64,000 bases of DNA from positions 1 through 64,000 of the forward strand of contig JAOTON010000198.1 in assembly GCA_034440635.1 (NCBI GenBank), read 5' to 3'. The stretch comes from Lepas anatifera (lineage: Eukaryota > Arthropoda > Thecostraca > Lepadidae). The notes under the pieces were generated by a model. The model was not told where the DNA came from and searched no databases. It saw only the letters and a list, made by a program, of their open reading frames with translations. A program made the position numbers and the translations under genes. Shown in pieces: positions 48,611 through 59,520 of this stretch (the first letter of the stretch is position 1; the number at the start of each line of letters is the position of its first letter).

Positions 48611-48712
48611 ATAATATACGTTTTAGGTAATAGGAAATTTATGCCTTGTTTCGTGTGTGACAAGGACCAAGAAACGTACTAGTCATGGGCTAATTTATCC
48701 TTGCATCCTTAA

Positions 48713-49558
48713 CACTCGCATTGACGGCGATCTGAGCCACCTTTATTTTGACAGGGGGGGGCAGTACCCGTTCCCCTCTCGTAAGGTCTCCAAAACCACG
48801 CTAGATAACGAAAAAAGGTAAACGGTGTTGGGTAGCCCATCCACAGCTCTATCAAAAGTAATCGAGCAAATTTTTGGTCAGGTCACATTTAACGTCACTA
48901 GAGGTCAAGAGATGACGTGATAGGGATAACATGTAAATGTAGGTTTCGGTCATTACATTTGAAGAAGTAAAGATAGAGCGAAACAATTTAGACCTTGTCA
49001 ATCCCCACAGAAAGCCAAATATGATGATTTACGATAAGGTTTTGCTAGGTCAAATCTGGGAAATATGGGATTTGATCTGACCTGAGGTCAGGCCAAAGTC
49101 AAATTACGTCAAAATCTATATCATTAAATCTGCAAAGACGAGATAAATATAATTCAGAAAAAAATAAACTTTATCACCGTCCATTACTAAGTTATTCAGT
49201 TGAAATCATTTTCCTATTTATTTCCAAAGGGAGGTCATGGCTCATACTTGTTATTAGGTCATTGATATAAAACATACACGAACATATTTAATAAAACTTG
49301 GTGGACCCATGATAAAATATGAGTTTCATTCGGCCTGATATGGCTTATGTTTTCTTAAACTTTTTGGTGTTCAGGTCACTTGACCTCTACTGGTGACTTG
49401 ATCTGAGATGACCTTACCTTAAAATTTTGACCAAAGGTGTAAGAATGATGGGAGAAAAGGATTGCCAAGTCCGGTGGCGCTACTTGCCGCTCTTTCACGC
49501 TATCTCTAAAAAACTTGAGGGGGCGGGCGGGTACCCGCCCTCCGCGTCAATGTGCATG
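48713..49558. mobile_element. AGGTCA-rich TTAA transposon, unit 4
   Basis: TTAA is at 48709-48712 and 49559-49562. Same family and position as 5968-6800. Confidence 0.7.
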
Positions 49559-50580
49559 TTAAAGGGAATGTGGCACCTTTATGAGGTGATTTTAACTGAG
49601 CTAACCAGGTTGTAAAGCATGCCTGAAAATCCATTACTCGCATATCATTTGTCTTTGAGCTAGACATTTTTGCAGAGAAAAGTTAAAAGCCTACATGAAA
49701 TGTTCCCAAGGATCCGGCTCCTGCTGTCAGCTGTTGGCGTGACGTCATACTAATGTCACGGTGAGTAGTCATCCTATTGAAGCCTCCTGAATATGACAGT
49801 AGCTACCAGATCATGACGTTATGCACAGGGAGAGGTTTATTGTTTGCTATAGAAGAGCATTTTGAATATCAAAACACTGGGCTTTTTTGTACATTTTTTT
49901 AGGAAAAGTCATGGCAATTACTATTTTCGGCTAAAAATAGCTCTAATTGCCATATATTTCGAGAATCGACCAAGGTGCTTCATTCCCTGTAACGAAAATT
50001 TCCAAAAATGTAGCAAATTTGTCAATAATTGAAAAATTATCCCTGGGCAGTTTGCAAAGTCCCTGGCCTTAACGGTCGGGAACCTCGCAAAGTTCAGATA
50101 AAAGTTCGGGGCTTTTGCGACTTTGATACTTTGTCAGTTTGATATAACAAGCCGGCATTTTAATGTGACATGGTTGGCTATCATCCTTGCAATGTATTCA
50201 TCACAGTATCTGGACATTTTTTGTAAGAATCAGATGTAAACCAGATTTCTTACGTTATATGAAAATCCTCGAGTTTCTTACGTTGTAGGAGAAGTTTCTA
50301 TGTGTTATAGCTGTTATATATGTCTAACTGACGGTAATATATTTATTAGGACATTTAATGCTCATTATTAGCCTCTAAAAGCCTAATTGAAAGCCAAGAG
50401 TACCCGTGGTTACCAAAGTGTCCTTGGAAAGTATTCGTTATCAATGGCAAAGACGTGCTTTGAAAAAATGTTCTGTATTTTATGAATAAATATTCGAATG
50501 AAAAATCGCATAAAAGCACCGATGGGACACGTATGCAGTTACGTGATTTCGGAAGCAGACATTCAGATCATGGAGGGCGA

Positions 50581-51248
50581 CTAATACACAGCCTTGTGGA
50601 TGGGAGCTGGGTGGTACACAGGCTTCGGGGCATGGTACACAGGGGCAGCTTGGTACTCAGGCTTCAGGGCATGGTACACGGGGGCAGCGTGGTACACAGG
50701 CTTCGGGGCATGGTACACGGGGGCAGTGTGGTGCACTGGCTTCGGGGCATGGTAGGCCGAAGCAGCGTGGTGCGAGGCCTTGTGGACGGGAGCGGGGTGG
50801 TAGGCGGGCGCCTTGGCGTAGCCGTCGTAGGTGACCTCTGCGTTGTAGCCGCCGTGGTGGTCAGCGTGGTACTTGACGTTCTGTGTGCGGCCGTCGGGCA
50901 GCACAACGCTGTACTGTCCCTCGACGTTGTTGCCATCGCCGTGCTCCTGCTGGGAGAACTGGGCACCGTAGTGCGGGTCGTTGACGGCGTAGTCGAAGGC
51001 GTAGGGCCGCGCGTGGTGGTCGTCGTGTCCGTAGCCGTGCTGGGGCGCTGCGGCGGCCGTGGCGGTGAGGGCGGCAATCAGCAGGAGCTGTAAGATGGAG
51101 AACAAATTGGAGTGGTTATTAATTATGGAATTGATGTTCAACAGAAATCATGCAATTGTTTACAATATACTTGGTGTTTTCTAATTAGATTAGGACATTT
51201 CTTTGTTTAAGATCAATGGTTAAAAGCGATGTTAGGCCATACCTTCAT
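50581..51248 (-). CDS. Cuticle gene 9 (X type): intact RR-2 cuticle protein, longest tail of the X genes
   Basis: Exon 1 is 51243-51248 (MK), the intron is 155 bp, and exon 2 is 50581-51087 (507 bp, in frame). The product has about 170 residues with signal peptide MKLLLIAALTATAAAA (LLL and LT where paralogs have FLL and LA), a complete RR-2 domain, and four tail repeats of about 13 residues, giving exactly 39 bp more than gene 7. The end is PAPIHKAVY. No defect is seen. Confidence 0.88.
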
Positions 51249-51273
51249 GTTAGTGGTGGAATGTTCAGCTTTG

Positions 51274-51309
51274 AACTGATGCTGTACCCCGGCACCGGCC
51301 CAATTTATA
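51274..51309 (-). promoter_or_regulatory. Core promoter of cuticle gene 9
   Basis: The TATAAAT box is at 51303-51309 and TCAGTT at 51274-51279, with 32-bp spacing. Confidence 0.75.
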
Positions 51310-51845
51310 CCACAGATAGCGGCAAAGGTTGTGGCTAGACCGCGGAAGGGGCTGGGGCGGGGGTGATTTGGCCGGAACGCACGGGCCACTGTGACCCAGA
51401 GTCTAGAGCCTGCATTGCCCGGAGATCTCGTGGTTTGATTCAGTAGCGTTCACAGTTTAGTTTGATTACCACGAGCCGGTCTCTGCTCTTGGCTCATGGA
51501 ACGAGAATTACCTTCCAGGAGCTTCCACACAGAACCTACGTTCTTTCTTTGATCGACTTAAGAATATATCTTGCTATATCGGGTATGGATTTAATTAAAT
51601 GTTGCATTCCTAGCATCTCTTATAATTAGTGGTTCCAAGACAAAACGACCAAAAATAGTCCATTTTGACACCGCCAGATCTATCATAAAATATTTGAAAC
51701 CTTGTGTCCAGGACAGTTTTGGTCACTGAACACAACTGTGAGAATCTTAGCCCCACCCAACCGGGTTATAGCCCAAGGCATTTTCGGAAGTTCACCTTTT
51801 AAACTTATCTTTGATGCCTCATAACTCAAAAATGCATAGCTTGAT

Positions 51846-52090
51846 GCAGGGGCGTCGCCACCGGGGAGGGGGGAGCAGGGGGGCCCGGCCCCCCACTTTT
51901 CGGCCAAAAATTTCCTGATCCCAGTCAAAATGGGAGAAAGCCGGACGTTTAATAACCAGCCGCTGCAGAAGGCAACGAGGAGCCCAAATTCGAACAGTAT
52001 TTGGTCCTAACGTGGGAAGTTTTTTTGTGAGCGTCAGTTTGAAGTTTGGCTACCACCCCCCCACTTTTTTGCCGGTGGCGACGCTTATGG
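51846..52090. repeat. Insertion bounded by CAGGGGCGTCGCCACCGG-type inverted ends
   Basis: Paralogous units read CATAGCTTGATGAATAAGTC. Here the text is split after GCTTGATG by a block beginning CAGGGGCGTCGCCACCGG and ending CCGGTGGCGACGCTTATG, followed by GCTTGATG again. Imperfect inverted ends and the 8-bp repeat GCTTGATG suggest another hAT-like MITE. Confidence 0.7.
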
Positions 52091-52146
52091 CTTGATGAAT
52101 AAGTCCTGTATACCACTGAATTGGTCTGAAAATATAGATTATTTAA

Positions 52147-53650
52147 CCCTTGACCCTGTGGCGGATACGGGCCACCTTTGCCCTGGTGGGGGGATGGGGG
52201 GTGGCTAAAAAAGACCCCGCGATCTCAACAACTGAGAGGGCGAGAAAAAACACAAAATGTCAATTAAAAGCCCTTTAAAAATATATTGAAAATAACTTGG
52301 TCATTTTTCTCATCAGGTCAATATCAAGGCCCCCAGAGGTCAAAATAAGTCAATCGCTAATATGAGGTGTACTAAGAAAACCTCACATATCTCAGAAACT
52401 ATGATGGCTAGAAACATTTTCTGAACACCATTCAAAAGCTCCTGAGTTGCTTTTTCATGAAGTGGCAATGAAGTTTGGGTCAGTCAAAGTCTAGGGAGCT
52501 GCAGGTCACTGGACATTGGGCATGTGCTTGGGAATGTCCATAGCCAGCCATGCATAAGTGCGTTTCCTTTTTGCCAATAACTTTCAAACCAAGCATGATA
52601 CAACCACGGTTGGTACACCATTGCAATCCTCTTGCAAATAGAATCGAATGATATATGATATTCAAACGTTGATAAGTTTTGAAGTGCTGCGGCGAGGAGC
52701 ATGATGATGAGTTGTTAAGATGTTCCCTGGCCTCTCCCCTCGAATCCGGAAATGTAAAAAACACTGAAGATTATATATTCGGGCACAGCCCTTCATCAGA
52801 ATCGTGGAGTAAATATCAATAATTCTCAGTCCTAGTATAGCCAGACCTCGAATTGAATATTCGAGGTCTGGCTATACTAGGACTGAGAATTATTGATATT
52901 TACTCCACGATTCTGATGAAGGGCTGTGCCTGAATATATAATATTCAGTGTTTTTTACATTTCCGGATTCGAGGGGAGAGGCCAGGGAACATCTTAACAA
53001 CTCGATATATGATATTCCTATGCCAGGTCCAATTTGAAGTTTGACCTGACCCAGGTGAACGGTTTGACCCAACATTGTATATCATTTGACTTGCAGTGAC
53101 CATACAAACACTTTGGGGACAAAATAAAAGTTTTATCTTTGTTTATTCAACATGTATAGAGTAAAACACCAAAAATGTTTACTTGAACTAAGGTGACCTT
53201 TGAAAGATCACAGGTCAAAATTGTTGGTATCAACTTCAGAAATGGGCTAAGACCAAGTCGTAAAGGATGTTTGAAGTTGAGGCCATCGATACCTCTGAGA
53301 AAAGCTCATTTCATGATTTTTCCAATGCATTTGCAATAGGCTCACCAATATCAAAAATCCTGGAACTTAAAGGTATAGCTCCTGGTGGGCTTAATATGTT
53401 GTATGAGTTTCAACTTGGTCAATTAACCCTGCTTTTAGTTATGCAGTCCTAAGCATTGTTTGAAGTGAGGCCTTCTCATCTGGCTTGCTGACCTGACCTG
53501 ATATGACCTTGGGCTAAAATTGTCAGGAATGATATAAAAATGATGAAGAAACAGCTAGACTAAGTTTGAAGGAGTTGTGCGCCGCCGTTTTTCGTTCACT
53601 TCGGAAAAACCCGAGAGGGGTCTAAAAAGACCCCCACCCGGGCGAAGGTT
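52147..53650. mobile_element. TTAA-flanked repeat without the retrotransposon (empty-site copy), unit 4
   Basis: Left end TTAA then CCCTTGACCCTGTGGCGG, right end CACCCGGGCGAAGG then TTAG. At 52561-52585 it reads through TTTTTGCCAATAACTTTC, the intact target of the retrotransposon found in units 1-3. It holds the inverted repeat at 52709-53003. Confidence 0.6.
52664..53003. mobile_element. Foldback insertion with a near-perfect 295-bp inverted repeat
   Basis: 52709-53003 reads almost the same on both strands: arms of about 145 bp (from GAGTTGTTAAGATGTTCCC to its complement) meet at 52856 with only a few bases between. The block, including about 45 unpaired bases on the left, is bounded by the 14-bp direct repeat GATATATGATATTC (52650-52663 and 53004-53017). 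Units 1-3 lack it. Confidence 0.75.
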
Positions 53651-54087
53651 AGGTGCAAAGGTTTAGAAATTAGAGGAAAAGCTCTTTTAGCTCCATTTTA
53701 TCCAAAGATAATCAATGAAGCAAAATTTCAGAAGTGTCTGTAAGGTCCATTTTAAGTACCAAAAGGCCATGCTGGGTCACAAAACAAAATTTCAAACCAA
53801 TAAAAACTCAAAATGTAAACAAATACAATTCACCTATTTCAAAATAAGGTATAGTTTAAGACCAGTTCAGTGGTTTACAAGAATTTTTGTATCAAGGAAT
53901 GCATTTTAAGCTATAAAATATCATATAAGAATTTAAAAGGCAATCTCCCGAAAATTAAAGCGTATAATAGCAATATTGCAAGCCAAGAGTATCCATCGTT
54001 ACCAACAGTCCTTAAAAGGTATGTAATTGCACTAGGAAGGACGTGTTTTGAAAACCATGCTCTGTATTTTATGAATAAATACTCAAA

Positions 54088-54830
54088 TTAACACTCGCAC
54101 AAAATCTTCAATGGGACACATATGCAGTTACGTGATGACGAAGCACACATATGCTGGAGGGCCACTAATACACAGCCTTGTGGACGGGAGCTGGGTGGTA
54201 CACAGGCTTCGGGGCATGGTACACGGGGGCAGCGTGGTACACAGGCTTGGGGGCATGGTACACGGGGGGCAGCGTGGTACACAGGCTTCGGGGCATTGTA
54301 GGCCGAAGCAGCGTGGTGCGAGGCCTTGTGGACGGGAGCGGGGTGGTAGGCGGGCGCCTTGGCGTAGCCGTCGTAGGTGACCTCTGCGTTGTAGCCGCCG
54401 TGGTGGTCAGCGTGGTACTTGACGTTCTGTGTGCGGCCGTCGGGCAGCACGACGCTGTACTGTCCCTCGACGTTGTTGCCATCGCCGTGCTCCTGCTGGG
54501 AGAACTGGGCGCCGTAGTGCGGGTCGTTGACGGCGTAGTCGAAGGCGTAGGGCCGTGCGTGGTGGTCGTCGTGTCCGTAGCCGTGCTGGGGTGCTGCGGC
54601 GGCCGTGGCGGCGAGGGCGGCAATCAGCAGGAACTGAAAGAAATTTCAGTAATTTTTGTAAAATTTCAGTGAAAATTCTCTAAGTTATTTCAATAATTTC
54701 TAATTGTTGAATTGATATTCTGTAGAGGTCGTGCAAAGATTTCCAATGTATTTGGCATTTTCTATTTCGTTTAGGACAATTCTGTGTTTAATATCGATGG
54801 TTGGAAAGAGATGTTAGGTCATACCTTCAT
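54088..54830 (-). CDS. Cuticle gene 10 (Y type): RR-2 cuticle protein, C-terminus frameshifted
   Basis: Exon 1 is 54825-54830 (MK), the intron is 191 bp (54634-54824) with an AT-rich 3' part unlike the other genes, and exon 2 starts at 54633 with FLLIAALAATAAAAPQ. The RR-2 domain is complete. The tail has three repeats. A six-G run at 54264-54269 shifts the frame after YNAPKPVYHAAP, so the normal stop at 54165 is missed and translation runs to 54088 (about 183 residues). The lesion is the same type, in the same repeat unit, as in genes 2, 3 and 4. Confidence 0.8.
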
Positions 54831-54855
54831 GTTAGTGGTGGAATGTTCAGCTGGG

Positions 54856-54891
54856 AACTGATGCTGTGCCCCGGCACCGGCCCAATTTATA
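54856..54891 (-). promoter_or_regulatory. Core promoter of cuticle gene 10
   Basis: The TATAAAT box is at 54885-54891 and TCAGTT at 54856-54861, with 32-bp spacing. Confidence 0.75.
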
Positions 54892-55613
54892 CCACAGACA
54901 GCGGCAAAGGTTGTGGCTAGACCGCGGAAGGGGCTGGGGCGGTGGTGATTTAGCAGGACCGCACGGGCCACTGTGACCCAGAGTCTAGAGCTTGTATTGG
55001 CCGTATATCTAATGGTTTTAGATGTGCACCCTTCAATTTTTTCGTTGAACGCCACAAGCCAATCTCTGCTCTTGGCTCATGGAAGGATAATTGTTTTCTT
55101 TCAAGAGTTTCCACAAAGAATCTGTGTTCGGTCAGTCATCACTTTAAGAATACGACACTTTATCTCTGGTAACCAGTTAATGAACCTTACATGTTGCAAG
55201 CCGCCGCAAGCTGCCAGATTGGTGATTACACGAGATGCTTGGGTCAACCCAGAGTAGTAAGACAATAGGCGATATCTCTGTTTTAGGCGACTGTAGGTTG
55301 AACCAAAATGTGATTTCCTGATGTTCAGACTTATTTTTTCTATACATTGCCCTTTTTTAGAATTTAAACGAAGTACATTGCCCTTTTTTAGAATTTAAAC
55401 GAAGTGTTCTATGGTCTTAAATTAAGCTGTTAGGTCGGATGAAGAATGTGAAGCACATATGCCGAAACTTTCCCATTCATTGTGCATTTCACTAGAGCTT
55501 GGCTTTACCTTTTTGTTGGGGGTGGCCAGCACATCATTTAGAGTGTCGGGGCACCCGCAAAGCGACAGCAATCCAAGCACCTGATCTTGAGTTTTTTTAA
55601 TAAGCCGCTGCAG

Positions 55614-55796
55614 CATTGGCGGACGCAGGGGGGGGGCATTCCGGCCATGCCCCTCAAAGCACTGGAGGGGGACAAACTATGTTTTGGCCCCCAAACGCCG
55701 GAGAAATTTTTAAAAAAGGTATTTGCACTAGGTCTGTAGAGCAAAAATCTTCGCTCCCACCCCTACCCCCCAAACTCGGGTCTGCGTCCGCCCCTG
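55614..55796. mobile_element. hAT-like MITE, unit 4, internally deleted
   Basis: Flanked by CGCTGCAG (55606-55613 and 55797-55804). At 183 bp it is about half the length of the unit 1 copy. Confidence 0.8.
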
Positions 55797-56360
55797 CGCT
55801 GCAGGAACCTTATTTGCCACTCAGCACCATTGTCGCCAACTGCAACACTATGAGGAAATTCCCAGACTCGGACGTGGCAGCTGAGTCTATCTTGTACCTA
55901 AGACCCAGCCATGCTGTCAAGTCACCTGCATTCATTTCACGAAACATTGTAAAGAGAGACCACGACATTTTAACAAAGCAATTTCCTCGCTTTTCCACTC
56001 TTTGTACGTTGGCATAAAACTGTTTTTCCAGGTGGAACTTTCTCCGGTATCAGTTTTGCCTGCTTCTACCTTTTGTTGTTCTTGGCTCGTCACGTTATGA
56101 CCCAAGCTGGTAAACGCCAATTATACTTGCCTCTAATAAAGACGTGTGTATTTCAAAGAAGTGACAAATCCGTCAGCAATTGGACATAGAGCAACAATAT
56201 TCAGTGAGTGATGTATTTCTCTAAAGTACCGGACATTGTCTTATGCAAATCAAACATAAGCAGAATCAGTAGGAAACTGATTGGCCGTGCATGGGAATAT
56301 ATTAATGAGTAAGGAAAAGAGCATACTTGCCTGGGGGAGTGATCCCATGATGTCAATAAC

Positions 56361-56930
56361 CTCAGAGTCGGAGTCGACTCTGATGAGCCAGAGTTGAACC
56401 GACTATTTCTGGATTTGGGCTAAGTTAGAGTCGACCCATCGGTTCGACGAGGTGAGTTGAGTCAGAATCAAGGGCAACGCTAAGCTGTGTGCCAGAGTTG
56501 AGTTGACTCAAAACAATTTGAGCCATCAACAAGTCTGATCGCTCCTAGGTATGACTTAGACTATTTCATCGCCGCGGAAGCAATCAAACAAGCCACCTTC
56601 AATACGAGGTAGACATTATCGGGCATTATGTACACTATTCCATTTAGTTAATCCCTGTAAAATATTTCCTATGAAATATCTGAATAGGAACTTAGCCACT
56701 ATTCTGAACCTGCGCATTTCACTGACACATAGCAAAAGTAATATCGGATTTACAGCCCTACCTCTTCTTCTCCCGCAGCAAACACACACTGAAGGCTACA
56801 GAACTAAAAACACGAGTTCTCCGGGCAATACAGGCTCTAGACTCTGGGTCACAGTGGCCCGTGCGGTCCTGCCAAATCACCGCCGCCCCAGCCCCTTCCG
56901 CGGTCTAGCCACAGCCTTTGACGCTGTCTG
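56361..56930. other. Spacer upstream of inverted gene 11
   Basis: 56380-56540 is rich in GAGTCGACTC/GAGTTGA motifs. From about 56830 it matches, in reverse complement, the DNA upstream of the other cuticle genes. No gene is seen. Confidence 0.45.
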
Positions 56931-56933
56931 TGA

Positions 56934-56969
56934 TATAAATTGGGCCGGTGCCGGGGTACAGCATCAGTC
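56934..56969 (+). promoter_or_regulatory. Core promoter of cuticle gene 11
   Basis: The TATAAAT box (56934-56940) and TCAGTC initiator (56964-56969) keep the 32-bp spacing. This is the only family promoter on the plus strand. Confidence 0.7.
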
Positions 56970-56994
56970 CATAGCTGACCATTCCACCCCTAAC

Positions 56995-57832
56995 ATGAAG
57001 GTATGGCCTAGCATCTCTTTTAACCATCGATCTCACACACAGAATTGTCATAATCGAAATAGAAAATGTTGAATACATTGCAAAATCATTGCTCGACATT
57101 TGCTGAAAGTTAATTCAACGATTAAAAATAATTACTATTTGTTCTCCATCATCTTTTCCATCTTTTGAGCATTAATTCAACTATTAACAACCATTTCAAT
57201 TTGTTATCCATCTTTCAGTTCCTGCTGATTGCCGCCCTCGCCGCCACGGCCGCTGCAGCGCCCAGCACGGCTACGAACACGACGACCACTACGCGCGGCC
57301 CTACGCCTTCGACTACGCCGTCAACGACCCGCACTACGGCGCCCAGTTCTCCCAGCAGGAGCACGGCGATGGCAACAACGTCGAGGGACAGTACAGCGTT
57401 GTGCTGCCCGACGGCCGCACACAGAACGTCAAGTACCACGCTGACCACCACGGCGGCTACAACGCCGAGGTCACCTACGACGGCTACGCCCAGGCGCCCG
57501 CCTACCACCCCGCTCCCGTCCACAAGGCCTCGCACCACGCTGCTTCGGCCTACCATGCCCCGAAGCCAGTGCACCACACTGCCCCCGTGTACCATGCCCC
57601 GAAGCGTATGTACCACGCTGCCCCCGTCCACAAGGCCTCGCACCACGCCGCTTCGGCTTACCATGCCCCGAAGCCTGTGTACCACGCTGCCCCCGTGTAC
57701 CATACCCCGAAGCCTGTGTACCACGCTGCCCCCGTGTACCATACCCCGAAGCCTGTGTACCACGCTGCCCCCGTTTACCATGCCCCGAAGCCTGTGTACC
57801 ACCCAGCTCCCGTCCACAAGGCTGTGTATTAG
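56995..57832 (+). pseudogene. Cuticle gene 11: inverted RR-2 gene with an early frameshift
   Basis: Exon 1 is ATGAAG at 56995-57000, followed by a GTATGG donor. The 218-bp intron ends TTTCAG at 57218, and exon 2 runs from 57219 (FLLIAALAATAAAAP) to the stop at 57830-57832. At 57261-57263 there are three C where paralogs have four, so the mature protein is read out of frame from residue 18 and the RR-2 domain lies in another frame. In that frame the domain and a long tail are preserved, including a duplicated HKASHHAASAYHAPKP block. The translated frame stays open to about 57896 as a Thr/Pro-rich product unlike a cuticle protein. One missing base, which may be an error, is the only defect seen. 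Confidence 0.75.
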
Positions 57833-58617
57833 TCGGAGGAGCCCTCCATCATATTATTATCTACTTGCTTCATCTTTATACAATGTCATTGTGTGAATAC
57901 CAACGTGTCCCCTATGTGTTGTTATGTGAAAATTCATCATAATATTTATGAAAAAATAGATATTTCCAAATTACGTTGTTTCTGGTAAAAACCAAGGCAA
58001 TCTTGAAGGAAATGAGCCACTTTGTCTAAATTAAAAAAGGCTAAAGAGGAGCTTGGAAATCCGGAAAATTGATTGTATTCCTACTTTCAATAGCTCAGAA
58101 CAAAAATATTACATTTTGTTGCAATAAGTGCGTTCAAAACAGAATATGACTCACTTGGGTTTGAACTAAGCATCACCTGCTATTATAAGGCTGGCTGCTG
58201 GGTGCTGCACTCGGCATGTCAACGGTGCGACACCGTTGCCATTGTAAACATGTATCACGTGATATGTGTGGTGGACACGCTGTTTGAATTTGGACCAATC
58301 AAACTGTTTCAATCAAGTTAAAAGGGATCTTTCATTTTTCGGCTTCCTTCTTTAAAATCAACCTGTTGCCTCTCTTCGCAAAGGAGGTTCACTCAACCAT
58401 GCGTAGGAATTGCATCTAAGCCGGCCTGCCGAGTGCAAAATAACTTAAACTTTACAAGGTGTGTTCACGAGAAAACCTTGTTGTCAGAGCGAGTTTTTAG
58501 CTCTATTAGCCATTTTTTCAGCAGAGATAAAGAAATATTAATTATGTTCAGTAAATATTGTCGTCAGATAAGGTTTTGAATTAAAAATCCCTTCATGGTA
58601 ATAATTTTTAAATACAA
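57833..58617. other. Spacer with no recognised gene
   Basis: AT-rich unique-looking DNA follows gene 11. No open frame with family features, RNA gene or clear repeat was seen. Confidence 0.4.
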
Positions 58618-58625
58618 GGTGAATG

Positions 58626-58962
58626 CATTGGCGGACGCAGGGGGGCCACTCCGGCCATGGCCCTCCAAAGCGCTGGAGGGGGGGAAATTATCTTTTGCCC
58701 CCCTAAACGCCGGAGAATTTTTTTAAGAAGGGTGTTTACACTAGGTCTGTAGAGCAAGAAATCTTCGCTCCCCCCCCCCTCTCCCCCGGAGAGCGATCAT
58801 GTACTTGGAGAGGTAGCTTATACTAGCTGTCTCTGGAGCACTGAAAAAAGTGTTTACACTAGGTCTGTAGAGCAAACAAATATTCGCTCCCCTCCCCACC
58901 CAGGAGGAGAGGCAGACATGGGTTTGGCCCCCCAAAAAAACTCGGGTCTACATCCGCCCCTG
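58626..58962. mobile_element. hAT-like MITE outside the tandem units
   Basis: Begins CATTGGCGGACGCAGG, ends CATCCGCCCCTG. The flanking 8-bp sequences GGTGAATG (58618-58625) and GTTGAATG (58963-58970) differ at one base. This is an independent insertion of the family found in the units. Confidence 0.8.
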
Positions 58963-59520
58963 GTTGAATGTGAGTCAAACGGCATACCAGTACACGTGGT
59001 TACATTTCGTACCATTTCGCACAAAATACTACTGTTCTTTGGTGGGCATTGAAGGGTGCCAGACAAGATGCTCCCCTTAGATTGCCCTTACCTGCAATGA
59101 AGGGGGGTGACGTGGATGCCCCCTTCCCCTTGGGACTGTGTCTGACCACAGGTTACGCTGAATAATGGCGAACGAGCCCAAATCTGTGTTGATAGTCGGG
59201 AGAGTGAAAATGTATCAGTTCTATGAAAATGCATCTTTTGCGACACTGAATTTTTTTAGACGTAATTTCCGCTCTTTGATATCTATTTTAACTTACACAA
59301 ATTGTCCGGCCCAGCACCGCAAGCTATATTTCGTTTAACTTAAGTCACAAACATTACCGGCTAAGTGAGGTTCGGACTCACCGGTATCAGTTTCGAGAAA
59401 TGGAAGAACAGCTGGCGGAACAATTATGTATATTTCAGACCAATAAATATTTGGTCAACAGCATGTGAAGACCATGAGGGGACACATAGTGGTACTGAGG
59501 CTAGGACAAGGGCAGATCTT

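Larger units (their letters stand above)
47840..56360. repeat. Segmental duplication unit 4 (genes 9 and 10)
   Basis: Same order as the other units but more diverged in its second half, and without the I-group retrotransposon. Homology ends near 56360 (ATGATGTCAATAACCTC), before inverted gene 11. Confidence 0.65.

Noticed and set aside
52911..52934. Hammerhead ribozyme core (CTGATGA ... stem ... GAA) in the inverted repeat
   Set aside because: The CTGATGA box, a short GC stem and GAA are present in both arms, but the next base breaks the expected A-U pair and no cleavage site with stems I and III was found. A covariance search would decide.
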